64,000 bases of DNA from Kluyvera genomosp. 3 (GCA_002211745.1 CP022114.1:1892645-1956644); one strand, 5' to 3'. Counted from the first letter of the stretch, positions 19,724 through 31,747 are shown. The notes: generated by a model not told the origin, from the sequence alone. Numbers and translations: made by a program.

Positions 19724-21510
19724 ATGGCACAAGTCATTAATACCAACAGCCTCTCGCTGATCACTCAGAACAATATCAACAAGAACCAGTCTGCTCTGTC
19801 CAGTTCTATCGAGCGTCTGTCTTCTGGCTTGCGTATCAACAGCGCGAAGGATGACGCAGCGGGTCAGGCGATTGCTAACCGTTTCACCTCCAACATTAAA
19901 GGCCTGACTCAGGCTGCGCGTAACGCCAACGACGGTATCTCCGTTGCGCAGACCACTGAAGGCGCGCTGTCTGAAATCAACAACAACTTACAGCGTATCC
20001 GTGAGCTGACCGTTCAGGCCACTACCGGTACTAACTCCGATTCTGACCTGGACTCCATCCAGGACGAAATCAAATCCCGTCTGGACGAAATTGACCGCGT
20101 ATCCGGTCAGACCCAGTTCAACGGCGTGAACGTGCTGGCAAAAGACGGCACCATGAAAATTCAGGTTGGTGCGAATGATGGTCAGACTATTTCGATTGAC
20201 CTGAAGAAAATTGACTCTGATACTCTGGGTCTGAACGGTTTTAACGTGAATGGGTCTGGCACTATTGCTAACAAAGCAGCGACTATCAGTGATTTGACCG
20301 CTGCTAAAATGAACGCAGCCAACAACACTATCACTACAACAAACAACGCATTAACTGCTGCTCAAGCTCTGAATCAGCTGAAAGATGGCGATACTGTTAC
20401 TATCAAAGCTGATGCTGCACAGACTGCAACAATTTATACCTATAATGCTGCTTCAGGTAACTTCTCGTTTGACAATACTTCTAACAATACCGCTGCTCTG
20501 GCTGGTGGTGTTGCGGCTGGGCTGCTTCCACCGGCAGGACAAACGTCAAGCGGCGTTTATAAAGCAGAAAGCGGTGAAGTCAATTTTGATGTAGATGCAA
20601 ATGGCAAAATCACTATCGGAGGACAGGATGCGTTCCTGACTACCGATGGTAACTTGACAACGAACGATGCCGGGGGGCAACAGCTGCGACTCTTGATGGT
20701 TTGTTCAAGAAAGCCGGTGATGGCCAGTCAATTGGTTTCGACAAAACAGCATCCGTCACGATGGGTGGAACAACATATAACTTCAAAACAGGAGCTGACG
20801 CTGCTGCTGCTGCTGCTAATGCAGGTGTGTCTTTCACTGATACTGCTAGCAAAGAAGCTGTATTGAATAAAGTTGCTACCGCTAAACAAGTCGCTGCTAC
20901 AGCTGTAGATGGTGATACATCCGCGACGATCACCTATAAATCTGGTGTTCAGTCATATCAGGCTGTGTTTGCTGCAGGTGATGGCACCGCAAGTGCAAAA
21001 ACATCAAATAATACGGCGATTGCCGGTGCTACCGCGACATATACAGATTCTGATGGTGAGATGACAACTGTTGGTTCATACACCACCAAATATTCTATTG
21101 ATGCTAACAATGGTAAGGTAACTGTAGACTCAGGAACTGGTACTGGTAAATATGCGCCAAAAGTTGGTGCCGAGGTTTATGTTAGCGCTAATGGAACACT
21201 GACTACCGAGTCAACAAGTGAAGGAACCGTAACCAAAGATCCTCTGGCTGCTCTGGACGCTGCTATCAGCTCCATCGACAAATTCCGTTCTTCCCTGGGT
21301 GCTATCCAGAACCGTCTGGATTCCGCGGTAACCAACCTGAACAACACCACTACCAACCTGTCTGAAGCGCAGTCCCGTATTCAGGACGCCGACTATGCGA
21401 CCGAAGTGTCCAACATGTCTAAAGCGCAGATCATCCAGCAGGCCGGTAACTCCGTGCTGGCGAAAGCCAACCAGGTACCGCAGCAGGTTCTGTCTCTGCT
21501 GCAGGGCTAA
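19724..21510 (+). CDS. fliC: FliC, flagellin, large H1/H12-like type (one frame break)
   Basis: Filament subunit. The N-terminal ([20 protein letters not shown] to about residue 170) and C-terminal (about 510 on, ending [12 protein letters not shown]) D0/D1 domains are nearly those of E. coli. The centre (about 180-500) is lower in GC and Ala/Thr/Asp-rich, with [19 protein letters not shown] and [18 protein letters not shown], closely resembling from memory the surface domains of E. coli H1/H12 flagellin. The frame breaks in a six-G run at 20672-20677; one G gives [19 protein letters not shown] and 595 residues, the size of H1/H12 flagellins. A terminator follows. Confidence 0.95.
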
Positions 21511-21531
21511 TCGCTCTCAACCTGACCCAAC

Positions 21532-21552
21532 CCCGCCTCGGCGGGTTTTTTT
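21532..21552 (+). terminator. fliC terminator, likely 3' end of the FliX RNA
   Basis: CCCGCC (21532-21537) pairs with GGCGGG (21540-21545), followed by seven T. In E. coli the Hfq-binding sRNA FliX is processed from the fliC 3' end and would finish at this terminator. I see the terminator directly; the processed sRNA is inferred. Confidence 0.85.
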
Positions 21553-21622
21553 GTTACTGAAATTTCACTTTACTGCGCAAATAACCCCACATTTCTCCCA
21601 CTGTTCCACCGATTAAAACGGC

Positions 21623-21649
21623 TATAGAAACGGATAATCGTGCCGATAA
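21623..21649 (+). promoter_or_regulatory. Candidate sigma-28 promoter of fliA
   Basis: A perfect GCCGATAA (21642-21649) lies 15 bases after TATA (21623-21626), a weak -35. It sits 27 bases before the fliA start. In E. coli fliA is read by FlhDC-sigma70 and by FliA itself. Confidence 0.7.
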
Positions 21650-21675
21650 CTCATATTAATGCAGGGCTGTTTATC

Positions 21676-22395
21676 GTGAATTCAATGTATACCGCTGAAG
21701 GTGTAATGGATAAACACTCGCTATGGCAACGCTATGTGCCGTTGGTGCGCCATGAAGCGCTGCGCCTCCAGGTGCGTTTGCCGGCGAGCGTGGAACTGGA
21801 CGATCTGCTCCAGGCGGGCGGTATCGGCTTATTGAATGCTGTTGAACGCTATGACGCTCTGCAAGGTACGGCATTTACCACTTACGCAGTGCAACGCATC
21901 CGTGGGGCGATGCTGGACGAATTACGCAGCCGTGACTGGGTGCCGCGTAGCGTCCGGCGGAACGCGCGTGAAGTTGCGCAAACACTGGGTCAACTGGAGC
22001 AAGAGCTGGGACGAAACGCGACGGAAACCGAAGTCGCGCAGCGATTGGGGATTGCGGTTGAGGAATACCGTCAGGTGCTGTTAGATACCAATAACAGCCA
22101 GCTTTTTTCCTACGACGAGTGGCGAGAAGAGTATGGCGACAGCATTGAACTGGTGACGGAAGAGAATCAGCACGAAAACCCTCTGCATCAACTGTTGGAA
22201 GGCGATCTTCGCCAGCGCGTGATGGAGGCGATTGAAGCCTTACCGGAACGTGAGAAGTTGGTGTTAACCCTCTATTACCAGGAAGAGCTCAATCTCAAAG
22301 AGATTGGCGCGGTGCTGGAAGTCGGGGAATCGCGCGTCAGCCAGTTGCACAGTCAGGCGATCAAGCGTCTGCGCATCAAGCTGGGTAAGCTGTAG
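21676..22395 (+). CDS. fliA: FliA, sigma-28 factor for flagellar late genes
   Basis: Directs RNA polymerase to class 3 flagellar promoters; held in check by FlgM. I choose the GTG start at 21676 (VNSMYTAEGVMDKHSLWQ), as in E. coli, giving 239 residues. Sigma region 2 (DDLLQAGGIGLLNAVERYD, TYAVQRIRGAMLDELRSRDW), region 3 and the region 4 helix-turn-helix (LNLKEIGAVLEVGESRVSQL) are all present. It is intact. First gene of fliAZ-tcyJ. Confidence 0.97.
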   Translation: MNSMYTAEGVMDKHSLWQRYVPLVRHEALRLQVRLPASVELDDLLQAGGIGLLNAVERYDALQGTAFTTYAVQRIRGAMLDELRSRDWVPRSVRRNAREVAQTLGQLEQELGRNATETEVAQRLGIAVEEYRQVLLDTNNSQLFSYDEWREEYGDSIELVTEENQHENPLHQLLEGDLRQRVMEAIEALPEREKLVLTLYYQEELNLKEIGAVLEVGESRVSQLHSQAIKRLRIKLGKL

Positions 22396-22458
22396 GTTGG
22401 TATAACGTTACGTTCAACCAAAGAATGCCGCATTAATCAATGAAAACCCGGAGTTATC

Positions 22459-23006
22459 ATGATGATGCAGGTAAAAAGACGGCCGTTAAGCCGCTATTTG
22501 AAAGACTTCAAACACAGCCAAACACACTGCGCGCACTGTCATAAACTGCTCGACCGCATCACGCTGGTCAGGCAGGGGAGATAGTCAATAAAATCGCGAT
22601 ATCCCGTCTCGATACCCTGATGGACGACGCGGCCTGGCAGCAGGAACGCGATGCGTGGTCGGCGCTGTGCCGTTTCTGCGGCGATCTGCACTGCAAAGAG
22701 CAGAGCGCCTTCTTCAATATCATCGGCTTCAAACAATACCTCCTCGAACATACCGACATGAGTGCCGGTACCGTACGTGAATACGTCGTGCGTTTGCGTC
22801 GTTTGGGCAACCATTTTTCCGCGCAACAGGTGCCGCGCACGCTGTTGCTGGAGCGCCAGGCTGACGTCAAGCTGGAGGCGTGGCTGCCGGATACCAGCAC
22901 CAACAATTATCGTATTGCACTGCGTAAATACCTGCGATTTCATCACCAGCAGGCGCAGAACAACGCACAAAACTTCGCAGACCGTGAAACCTCTGATATA
23001 TATTAA
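22459..23006 (+). CDS. fliZ: FliZ, regulator linking motility and RpoS genes (one frame break)
   Basis: DNA-binding regulator that antagonises sigma-S promoters and supports flagellar expression. The N-terminus has RRPLSRYLKDFKHSQTHCAH; the C-terminal integrase-like helix region has TVREYVVRLRRLGNHF and STNNYRIALRKYLRF. The frame breaks in the GGGG run at 22575-22578; one G restores RITLVRQGEIVNKIAISRLD. The repaired length is 182 residues (E. coli 183). Three consecutive ATG codons occur; 22459 has the best spacing from GGAG. Confidence 0.92.
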
Positions 23007-23090
23007 ATTGGAATAACATGGATCTTATGGGTGTTTGTCATGGATGATGAACGGTTTACACTACGGAAAAATAATGTTTTTCGGGGTATA

Positions 23091-23891
23091 ATGAAACTGA
23101 AGTTTCTGGGTCGTCAGGCGCTGATGGGCGTAATGGCCGTTGCGCTGGTTGCGGGAGCAAGCGTACAAGCCTTTGCTGCCGAAAATTTATTAAACCAGGT
23201 TAAAGAACGCGGCACGCTGCGCGTTGGGCTGGAAGGGACCTATCCTCCGTTTAGTTTCCAGGGTGATGACGGCAAACTGACCGGTTTTGAAGTCGATTTC
23301 GCTAACGAACTGGCTAAACACCTTGGCGTTAAGGCCGATCTGAAACCGACCAAATGGGACGGTATGCTGGCGTCGCTGGACTCCAAACGTATCGACGTGG
23401 TGATTAACCAGGTAACCATTTCGCCGGAACGTCAGAAGAAATATGACTTCTCCACCCCGTACACCATTTCCGGTATTCAGGCGCTGGTGAAGAAGGGCAG
23501 TGAAGACTCCATCAAAACCGCGGCGGACCTGAAAGGTAAAAAAGTCGGCGTTGGTCTGGGCACCAACTATGAAGAGTGGCTGCGTCAGAACGTGCAGGGC
23601 GTGGACATCCGGACTTACGACGATGACCCGACCAAATATCAGGATCTGCGCGTTGGCCGTATCAACGCCATTCTGGTTGACCGTCTGGCGGCGCTGGATC
23701 TGGTGAAGAAAACCAACAATACGCTGGCGGTGGCTGGTGATGCGTTCTCCCGCCAGGAATCAGGCGTTGCGCTGCGTAAAGGCAACGACGATCTGCTCAA
23801 AGCAGTGGATAGCGCTATTGACGCCATGAAGAAAGACGGTAGCCTGAAGGCGCTGTCCGAAAAATGGTTTGGAGCTGACGTTACGCAGTAA
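23091..23891 (+). CDS. tcyJ: TcyJ (FliY), periplasmic L-cystine-binding protein
   Basis: Binds cystine for the TcyJLN ABC importer. Signal peptide MKLKFLGRQALMGVMAVALV to about AFA, then the SBP family 3 pattern GLEGTYPPFSFQGDDGKLTG and YDDDPTKYQDLRVGRINA. It is 266 residues as in E. coli and intact. An upstream in-frame extension lacks a signal sequence, so I start at MKLKF. It is followed by a terminator before dcyD. The old name fliY reflects its position next to fliAZ, not a motor role. Confidence 0.95.
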   Translation: MKLKFLGRQALMGVMAVALVAGASVQAFAAENLLNQVKERGTLRVGLEGTYPPFSFQGDDGKLTGFEVDFANELAKHLGVKADLKPTKWDGMLASLDSKRIDVVINQVTISPERQKKYDFSTPYTISGIQALVKKGSEDSIKTAADLKGKKVGVGLGTNYEEWLRQNVQGVDIRTYDDDPTKYQDLRVGRINAILVDRLAALDLVKKTNNTLAVAGDAFSRQESGVALRKGNDDLLKAVDSAIDAMKKDGSLKALSEKWFGADVTQ

Positions 23892-23906
23892 TCGCTCTGA
23901 AGGAAA

Positions 23907-23933
23907 AAAGGCGCTGAAAGGGCGCCTTTTTTT
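23907..23933 (+). terminator. Intrinsic terminator after tcyJ
   Basis: AAAGGCGC (23907-23914) pairs with GCGCCTTT (23922-23929) around a 7-base loop, followed by a T run. Confidence 0.85.
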
Positions 23934-23963
23934 ATTTACGGCGCATAATAAAAACGAGACTAA

Positions 23964-24957
<994 letters not shown>

Positions 24958-24970
24958 ATAGAACGCGCTC

Positions 24971-25633
24971 ATGCAAGAAAGTATTCAATTAGTGATCGAC
25001 TCCGCGCCGTATCTGCTCAAAGGCGCGGTCTTTACCCTCCAGCTCAGTATTGGCGGATGTTCTTTGGCTGGTTCTGGGCTTTATTCTCGCATTGATGCGC
25101 CTGTCGCCCATTGCGCCGGTGCGCTGGCTGGCACGTTGCTATATCTCTATTTTTCGCGGCACGCCGCTGATTGCCCAGCTATTTATGATCTACTACGGTC
25201 TGCCGCAGTTTGGCATCGAACTGGATCCGATTCCGTCGGCGATGATCGGCCTGTCGCTGAATACCGCAGCCTATGCTGCCGAAACGCTGCGTGCGGCGAT
25301 TTCGTCGATCGATAAAGGCCAGTGGGAAGCGGCGGCGAGTATCGGTATGACCCCGTGGCAGACGATGCGCCGGGCGATTCTGCCGCAGGCGGCGCGCGTG
25401 GCGCTACCGCCGTTATCGAACAGTTTTATCAGCCTGGTGAAGGATACCTCGCTGGCGGCGACGATTCAGGTGCCGGAACTGTTCCGTCAGGCGCAGCTGA
25501 TCACCTCGCGTACGCTGGAAGTATTCACCATGTATCTGGCTGCATCCCTGATTTACTGGGTGATGGCGACCGTGCTGTCGGTGCTGCAAAACTATTTTGA
25601 AAATCAGCTTAACCGCCAGGAGCGAGACCCGAA

Positions 25634-25637
<4 letters not shown>
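24971..25637 (+). CDS. tcyL: TcyL (YecS), cystine ABC permease (two frame breaks)
   Basis: Membrane permease of the TcyJLN importer. Three to five hydrophobic segments; the EAA loop is EAAASIGMTPWQTMRRAILPQA, shown here to mark the ATPase contact. Two close breaks (25052-25056 and 25066-25068) each lack a G; repaired, the sequence reads SIGGMFFGLVLGFILALM. The length is 222 residues, equal to E. coli YecS. Its end overlaps tcyN by ATGA. Confidence 0.93.
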
Positions 25638-26384
<747 letters not shown>

Positions 26385-26704
26385 TCGCTTTGAGGTACGC
26401 CAGCAATACACGCTGGCGTGCCTTCTACGGGACTTAATTCGCATAGCAAATAATGACGCCCTGTACCATCGCCTTTTTAATGAAAAATTTTACTTAAGCA
26501 TGCCCAATCAATAGGTAAATATTATTCCGTCTGAAAGGTCCATAAAGCGCCGGAAAGCCGGAATATCGTGCGCTAAGTTACAGAAATGAGGCAAATTAAG
26601 ATTATTTCAGGCAGGCGTGATATTTTATACATATAAATAAGATTTATGTGTTAGGTTTCTGTATTCATAAAAATGATTATTGATCAGGGGGTTTCTCGTT
26701 CGTT
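26385..26704. other. Intergenic control region upstream of sdiA
   Basis: 320 AT-rich bases with no gene. It includes several TATAAATA-like tracts near 26625-26645 that could hold the sdiA promoter. No terminator of the strong GC type is evident after tcyN. Confidence 0.4.
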
Positions 26705-27427
26705 ATGAGAGACGATGATTTTTTCAGTTGGCGGCGGGAAATGCTGCATCTTTTCCAGGCGGCTTCGGCAAGTGAACAGATATACGCGCTACTTCAAGCG
26801 CAAACAGAATATCTGGAATACGATTTCTTCGCCCTGTGCGTCCGACATCCGGTGCCGTTTACCCGGCCGCGTATTTCTGTGTATACCACCTATCCTGATG
26901 CCTGGATGTCGCATTATAAGTCTGCGAACTATATGGCTATCGATCCGGTGCTAAAACCTGATAATTTCTCGTTGGGCCACTTACCCTGGGACGATGAGTT
27001 GTTCAGCGACGCGCAGGAGTTGTGGCAAGCCGCACGCGCACATGGTCTGCAAACCGGCGCCACACAATGCCTGATGTTGCCTAACCATGCGCACGGTTTC
27101 CTGTCGGTGTCGCGTACCCATACGCCGGGATCTATTCAGGACCAGGATGAAATCGCTTTGCGTTTACAAATTCTGCTGGAAATGAGTCTGCTGGCGCTAT
27201 TACGCGTAGAAGATGAAATGGTTATGCCGCGGGAGATGAAATTCAGCAAACGGGAATTAGAAATTCTGAAATGGACGGCGGAAGGGAAAACATCTGCGGA
27301 GATCTCGATGATTTTGTCGATTTCCGAGAATACGGTGAATTTCCATCAAAAGAACATGCAGAAAAAATTTAATGCGCCGAATAAAACGCAGATTGCCTGC
27401 TATGCAGCGGCGATTGGATTGATCTGA
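26705..27427 (+). CDS. sdiA: SdiA, LuxR-type quorum-sensing receptor
   Basis: Detects acyl-homoserine lactones made by other bacteria. It has 240 residues, the same as E. coli. The autoinducer-binding domain (about 20-160) has the conserved YTTYPDAWMSHYKSANYMAI and DPVLKP; the C-terminal LuxR helix-turn-helix is FSKRELEILKWTAEGKTSAE and SENTVNFHQKNMQKKFN. It is intact. No luxI partner is present in the window, as is usual for this solo receptor. A strong terminator follows. Confidence 0.96.
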   Translation: MRDDDFFSWRREMLHLFQAASASEQIYALLQAQTEYLEYDFFALCVRHPVPFTRPRISVYTTYPDAWMSHYKSANYMAIDPVLKPDNFSLGHLPWDDELFSDAQELWQAARAHGLQTGATQCLMLPNHAHGFLSVSRTHTPGSIQDQDEIALRLQILLEMSLLALLRVEDEMVMPREMKFSKRELEILKWTAEGKTSAEISMILSISENTVNFHQKNMQKKFNAPNKTQIACYAAAIGLI

Positions 27428-27457
27428 CCTGTATTCGCGTTCTGCGTGCCAGACGGC

Positions 27458-27497
27458 AAACCGGCTGTCAGCAGCGATGCTGACAGCCGGTTTTTTA
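27458..27497. terminator. Strong bidirectional terminator between sdiA and yecF
   Basis: A 16-base perfect stem: 27458-27473 pairs with 27478-27493 around the GCGA loop, flanked by A and T runs. It serves convergent sdiA and yecF. Confidence 0.92.
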
Positions 27498-27722
27498 TTA
27501 CTGGCGGTAAGCTTGTTTAATTTGCTTAACGGTGCTGGAAAATACGGCAGCCTGAGCTTCATCTTCTAACTGCGCAATTTGCTTTTCCATTTTAATAATC
27601 ACGCGGCCAGCATCAGCCTGGCCCATCGCCTGCAGCATCAGGGTCAGAAGAGACTTCAGGCAGGAAACTTCCTGGGCCAGATTTTGATTATTTTCTGCAG
27701 TGGAAAAATCAGGTGTGCTCAT
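27498..27722 (-). CDS. yecF: YecF, small DUF2594 protein
   Basis: A 74-residue, mainly helical protein starting [20 protein letters not shown] with [19 protein letters not shown], the DUF2594 signature. The length is the same as E. coli YecF. The function is unknown. It is conserved between sdiA and uvrY, on the opposite strand. A GAGGCAA ribosome site precedes the start. Confidence 0.92.
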   Translation of the reverse strand: MSTPDFSTAENNQNLAQEVSCLKSLLTLMLQAMGQADAGRVIIKMEKQIAQLEDEAQAAVFSSTVKQIKQAYRQ

Positions 27723-27943
27723 TTATTGCCTCGTACAATTTCTGCGCATTATGCGCGATGCGGATTATGAAAGCGGCGCAGTATACCACAAGCCGGGAGA
27801 AAAAAAGGAGTGCCTGTTTTTTGCGCGCTGCTCAGATCTGATATTAATTATTATTTCGTCTGCGTAGACAGCAGGTTAGGCGCAAATTGTTTAAATACGG
27901 TTTTGTCATCGTTAATTGTTGTTACATATTATAAGGGCTATTT

Positions 27944-28111
27944 ATCAAATATACGACAAAGCGCCTGTTTACGCCGTTAATCCCTGTAAGCATACTGATA
28001 TCTGCCATCGGCATCTTACTGTTTTTTAGCGTTTTCCAGTCTCTGTACATGATTATTGCCAAAAACGAGATCAAAATCGGAGCCCTGGCATTTTTAGACT
28101 TTCACAGATGA
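27944..28111 (+). other. Open stretch encoding a membrane helix, no start codon
   Basis: After a TAA at 27932-27934 the frame is open to TGA 28109-28111 and encodes a basic lead (IKYTTKRLFTPLIP), a convincing membrane helix (VSILISAIGILLFFSVFQSL) and a charged end (IIAKNEIKIGALAFLDFHR). No ATG, GTG or TTG lies before the helix. It looks like the N-terminus of a lost membrane sensor or a small membrane protein damaged by a missing base. I do not recognise it. Confidence 0.3.
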
Positions 28112-28178
28112 TATAAAACCCGGTAGTATGGGGGAATTAAGCAGTAGTAGCGTTATCCCTATTCTGGAGATTATTCCT

Positions 28179-28835
28179 TTGATCAACGTCCTTCTTGTTG
28201 ATGACCACGAACTGGTGCGCGCAGGGATACGACGCATTCTCGAAGATATAAAAGGTATTAGAGTCACCGGCGAAGCCAACTGCGGGGAAGATGCGGTTAA
28301 GTGGTGCCGTGCCAATCCTGTCGATGTTGTATTGATGGACATGAATATGCCTGGCATCGGTGGCCTTGAAGCAACGCGTAAAATTGCGCGTTCGGCGGTT
28401 GATACCAAAGTTATCATGCTAACCGTACACACGGAAAACCCGCTGCCGGCGAAAGTTATGCAGGCTGGTGCGGCGGGTTATCTGAGCAAAGGCGCCGCGC
28501 CGCAAGAGGTGGTTAACGCTATTCGCTCGGTGTTCTCCGGTCAGCGCTATATCGCGTCAGACATTGCTCAGCAAATGGCGTTAAGCCAGATTGAGCCGGA
28601 AAAGACAGAATCGCCATTCTCCAGTTTGTCTGAACGTGAATTGCAGATTATGCTGATGATCACTAAAGGTCAGAAGGTGAATGAGATTTCAGAGCAGTTG
28701 AATCTGAGTCCCAAGACGGTGAACAGTTACCGCTACCGTATGTTTAGCAAGCTGAACATACACGGTGATGTTGAGCTGACTCACCTGGCAATTCGCCATG
28801 GCCTGTGCAATGCGGAGTCGTTAGCAAGTCAGTGA
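28179..28835 (+). CDS. uvrY: UvrY, response regulator of the BarA-UvrY system
   Basis: Phosphorylated by BarA and activates csrB/csrC sRNA genes, so it controls carbon flow, motility and biofilm. I choose TTG 28179 (LINVLLVDDHELVRAG), as in E. coli, giving 218 residues; the longer frame from 28128 has no homology. The receiver domain has phospho-Asp54 in VVLMDMNMPG; the LuxR helix-turn-helix has VNEISEQLNLSPKTVNSYR. It is intact. Its stop overlaps the uvrC GTG start. Confidence 0.96.
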   Translation: MINVLLVDDHELVRAGIRRILEDIKGIRVTGEANCGEDAVKWCRANPVDVVLMDMNMPGIGGLEATRKIARSAVDTKVIMLTVHTENPLPAKVMQAGAAGYLSKGAAPQEVVNAIRSVFSGQRYIASDIAQQMALSQIEPEKTESPFSSLSERELQIMLMITKGQKVNEISEQLNLSPKTVNSYRYRMFSKLNIHGDVELTHLAIRHGLCNAESLASQ

Positions 28836-30663
28836 GTGATGTTTTTGATTCAAAAGCCTTTCTGAAAACCGTAACCAGCCAGCCGGCGTTTATCGTATGT
28901 ATGATGCCGGCGGCACGGTTATTTATGTTGGCAAAGCCAAAGATCTCAAAAAGCGCCTTGCCAGCTATTTTCGCGCTCAGGTGTCTTCTCGCAAAACGGA
29001 AGCGCTGGTGGCGCAAATTGCCCAGATTGATGTCACCGTCACCCACACCGAAACGGAAGCGCTGCTGCTGGAGCATAACTACATCAAGCTCTATCAGCCG
29101 CGCTATAACGTGCTGCTGCGTGACGACAAATCGTATCCCTTTATTTTCCTCAGCGCAGATGCCCATCCGCGCCTGGCGACGCATCGCGGCGCCAAGCATG
29201 CCAAAGGCGAGTACTTCGGTCCTTTCCCCAACGGTTATGCGGTGCGGGAAACGCTGGCCCTGCTGCAAAAAATCTTCCCTGTTCGCCAGTGCGAAAACAG
29301 CGTTTATCGCAACCGCTCGCGTCCTTGCCTGCAATACCAGATTGGTCGCTGTCTGGGGCCATGCGTGAAGGGGCTGGTCAGTGAGGAAGAATACGCGCAG
29401 CAGGTGGACTATGTACGTCTGTTCCTCGCGGGGAAGGACGATCAGGTGCTGACGCAGCTGATTGCGCGCATGGAGAAAGCCAGCCAGGCGCTGGCGTTTG
29501 AGGAAGCCGCCCGCATCCGCGATCAGATTCAGGCCGTACGGCGAGTGACGGAAAAACAGTTTGTCTCGAATAACGGTGACGATCTGGATGTTATTGGCGT
29601 GGCGTTCGAGGCGGGAATGGCCTGTGTGCACGTGCTGTTTATCCGCCAGGGCAAAGTTCTCGGTAGCCGCAGCTATTTCCCTAAGGTGCCGAGTGATACC
29701 GAACTTGGCGAAGTGGTAGAAACCTTCGTTGGCCAGTTCTATTTCCAGGGCAGCCAGATGCGCACGCTACCGGGCGAGATCCTGCTCGATTTCTCGCTCA
29801 AAGATAAAACGTTGCTCGCCGACTCCCTTTCTGAGCTGGCCGGGCGACGCATTCAGGTACAGACTAAACCGCGCGGCGACCGTGCGCGTTACTTAAAGCT
29901 GGCGCGCACCAACGCGGTGACCGCGCTGTCGACTAAACTGTCTCAACAGTCGACCGTACATCAGCGCCTTCAGGCGCTGGCTATCGAACTGAAGTTGCCG
30001 GCGATTAAGCGGATGGAATGTTTCGATATCAGCCACACTATGGGCGAGCAGACCGTGGCCTCTTGCGTGGTGTTTGATGCTAACGGCCCGCTGCGTGCCG
30101 AGTATCGTCGCTACAACATTACCGGTATTACGCCGGGCGATGACTATGCCGCGATGAATCAGGTGCTGCGCCGTCGCTACGGTAAAGCGATTGATGAAAG
30201 CAAAATTCCGGATGTCATTCTTATCGATGGTGGCAAAGGGCAGTTGGGCCAGGCGAAAGCGGTTTTTGCTGAACTCAACGTACCGTGGGATAAGCATCAC
30301 CCGCTGTTGCTCGGGGTGGCGAAAGGCAGTGACCGTAAAGCCGGCCTCGAAACGCTGTTCTTTGAGCCGGAAGGTGAGGGCTTTAGTCTGCCACCGGACT
30401 CTCCGGCGCTGCATGTGATCCAACATATCCGCGACGAATCGCACGATCACGCTATCTCCGGGCACCGCAAAAAGCGCGCTAAAGTGAAAAGCACCAGCTC
30501 GCTGGAGACCATTGAAGGCGTTGGGCCGAAGCGACGCCAGATGCTGCTTAAATATATGGGCGGGCTGCAAGGTTTACAGCAGGCCAGCATTGAGGATATC
30601 GCCAAAGTGCCGGGAATCTCGCTTGGCTTAGCAGAAAAGATCTTCTACTCGTTGAAACATTAG
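28832..30663 (+). CDS. uvrC: UvrC, excinuclease ABC subunit C (one frame break)
   Basis: Makes the dual incisions in nucleotide excision repair. It has an N-terminal GIY-YIG nuclease (repaired [20 protein letters not shown]), a UVR motif ([19 protein letters not shown]), an RNase H-like C-terminal nuclease ([28 protein letters not shown]) and helix-hairpin-helix repeats ([18 protein letters not shown]). The GTG start at 28832 overlaps uvrY by GTGA. A break at about 28884 falls in the GIY motif and is fixed by one G, giving 610 residues as in E. coli. Confidence 0.95.
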
Positions 30664-30717
30664 GGCTCTGTAGCAACATAGGGCTAATATTTACTAACAA
30701 CAGATAGTTACCACGCC

Positions 30718-31266
30718 ATGCAATATAATATCCCTACATTGCTTACGTTGTTCCGCGTCATCCTGATTCCGTTTTTTGTGCTGGCGTTCTACCTTCCGTT
30801 CGTCTGGGCGCCGTTTGTCTGCGCGCTGATCTTCTTTGTGGCCGCCGTTACCGACTGGTTTGATGGCTATCTGGCTCGTCGCTGGAACCAGAGCACCCGC
30901 TTTGGCGCTTTCCTCGATCCTGTTGCGGATAAAGTGATGGTGGCGATTGCCATGGTGCTGGTGGCGGAGCACTACCACACCTGGTGGGTGACCTTACCGG
31001 CCGCCACGATGATCGCTCGCGAAATTATTATCTCCGCGTTACGTGAGTGGATGGCCGAGTTGGGCAAACGCAGCAGCGTTGCCGTCTCGTGGATTGGTAA
31101 AGTGAAAACCACCGCGCAGATGACCGCGCTGGTGTGGATGCTGTGGCGTCCGAATATGTGGGTTGAGTGGGCGGGTATTGCGTTATTCCTCGTGGCAGCA
31201 GTGCTGACGCTGTGGTCGATGCTGCAATATCTGAACGCCGCGCGCGGCGATTTGCTTCAAGAGTGA
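30718..31266 (+). CDS. pgsA: PgsA, phosphatidylglycerophosphate synthase
   Basis: Joins CDP-diacylglycerol and glycerol 3-phosphate in the first step of phosphatidylglycerol synthesis, at the inner membrane. The CDP-alcohol phosphotransferase signature [11 protein letters not shown] followed by [11 protein letters not shown] is complete, with four hydrophobic segments. It is 182 residues, equal to E. coli, and intact. It lies 54 bases after uvrC and 151 before the tRNA genes. Confidence 0.97.
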   Translation: MQYNIPTLLTLFRVILIPFFVLAFYLPFVWAPFVCALIFFVAAVTDWFDGYLARRWNQSTRFGAFLDPVADKVMVAIAMVLVAEHYHTWWVTLPAATMIAREIIISALREWMAELGKRSSVAVSWIGKVKTTAQMTALVWMLWRPNMWVEWAGIALFLVAAVLTLWSMLQYLNAARGDLLQE

Positions 31267-31417
31267 TCGTTTCGGCGTAATTTTCAGCAAACGATACAAA
31301 GTTGCGAAAAATACCGTTGACTCACCGCGTGAGATAAGTAGAATGCAACGCATCGAACGGCAGCACTGATTGCCAGACGATAGCAAAATCAAGTGGTTAA
31401 TGAGTCAACTTGATAAT

Positions 31418-31493
<76 letters not shown>

Positions 31494-31533
31494 AATTAAG
31501 AGCATCGGCAATAGCGGATGTTTAAGATTTAAA

Positions 31534-31607
31534 GGCGCGTTAGCAAAGCGGTTATGTAGCGGATTGCAAATCCGTCTAGTCCGGTTCGACTCCGGAACGC
31601 GCCTCCA
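31534..31607 (+). tRNA. cysT: tRNA-Cys (GCA)
   Basis: A 74-base cloverleaf beginning GGCGCGTTAGCAAAGCGG, anticodon GCA in ATTGCAAAT, T-loop GGTTCGACTCC, with encoded CCA. It lies 40 bases after glyW, probably cotranscribed. Confidence 0.98.
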
Positions 31608-31618
31608 CTTTCTTCCCT

Positions 31619-31705
31619 GGCCGGATGGTGGAATCGGTAGACACAAGGGATTTAAAATCCCTCGGCGTTCGCGCTGTGTGGGTTCAAGTCCCACTCCGGC
31701 TACCA
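31619..31705 (+). tRNA. leuZ: tRNA-Leu (TAA)
   Basis: An 87-base class II tRNA. The acceptor arms GGCCGGA and TCCGGCT pair; anticodon TAA is in ATTTAAAAT; a long variable arm is present; CCA is encoded. The next 9 kb is accessory sequence, which fits its use as an insertion site, although no integrase or repeated tRNA end is seen. Confidence 0.97.
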
Positions 31706-31747
31706 TGGGAAAGACAAGAATAATCAAAGCAATAAGCAGTGTCGTGA

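Noticed and set aside
28744-29631. 295-codon minus-strand open frame opposite uvrC
   Set aside because: Shadow of uvrC and the uvrY end; the plus-strand genes are unambiguous.
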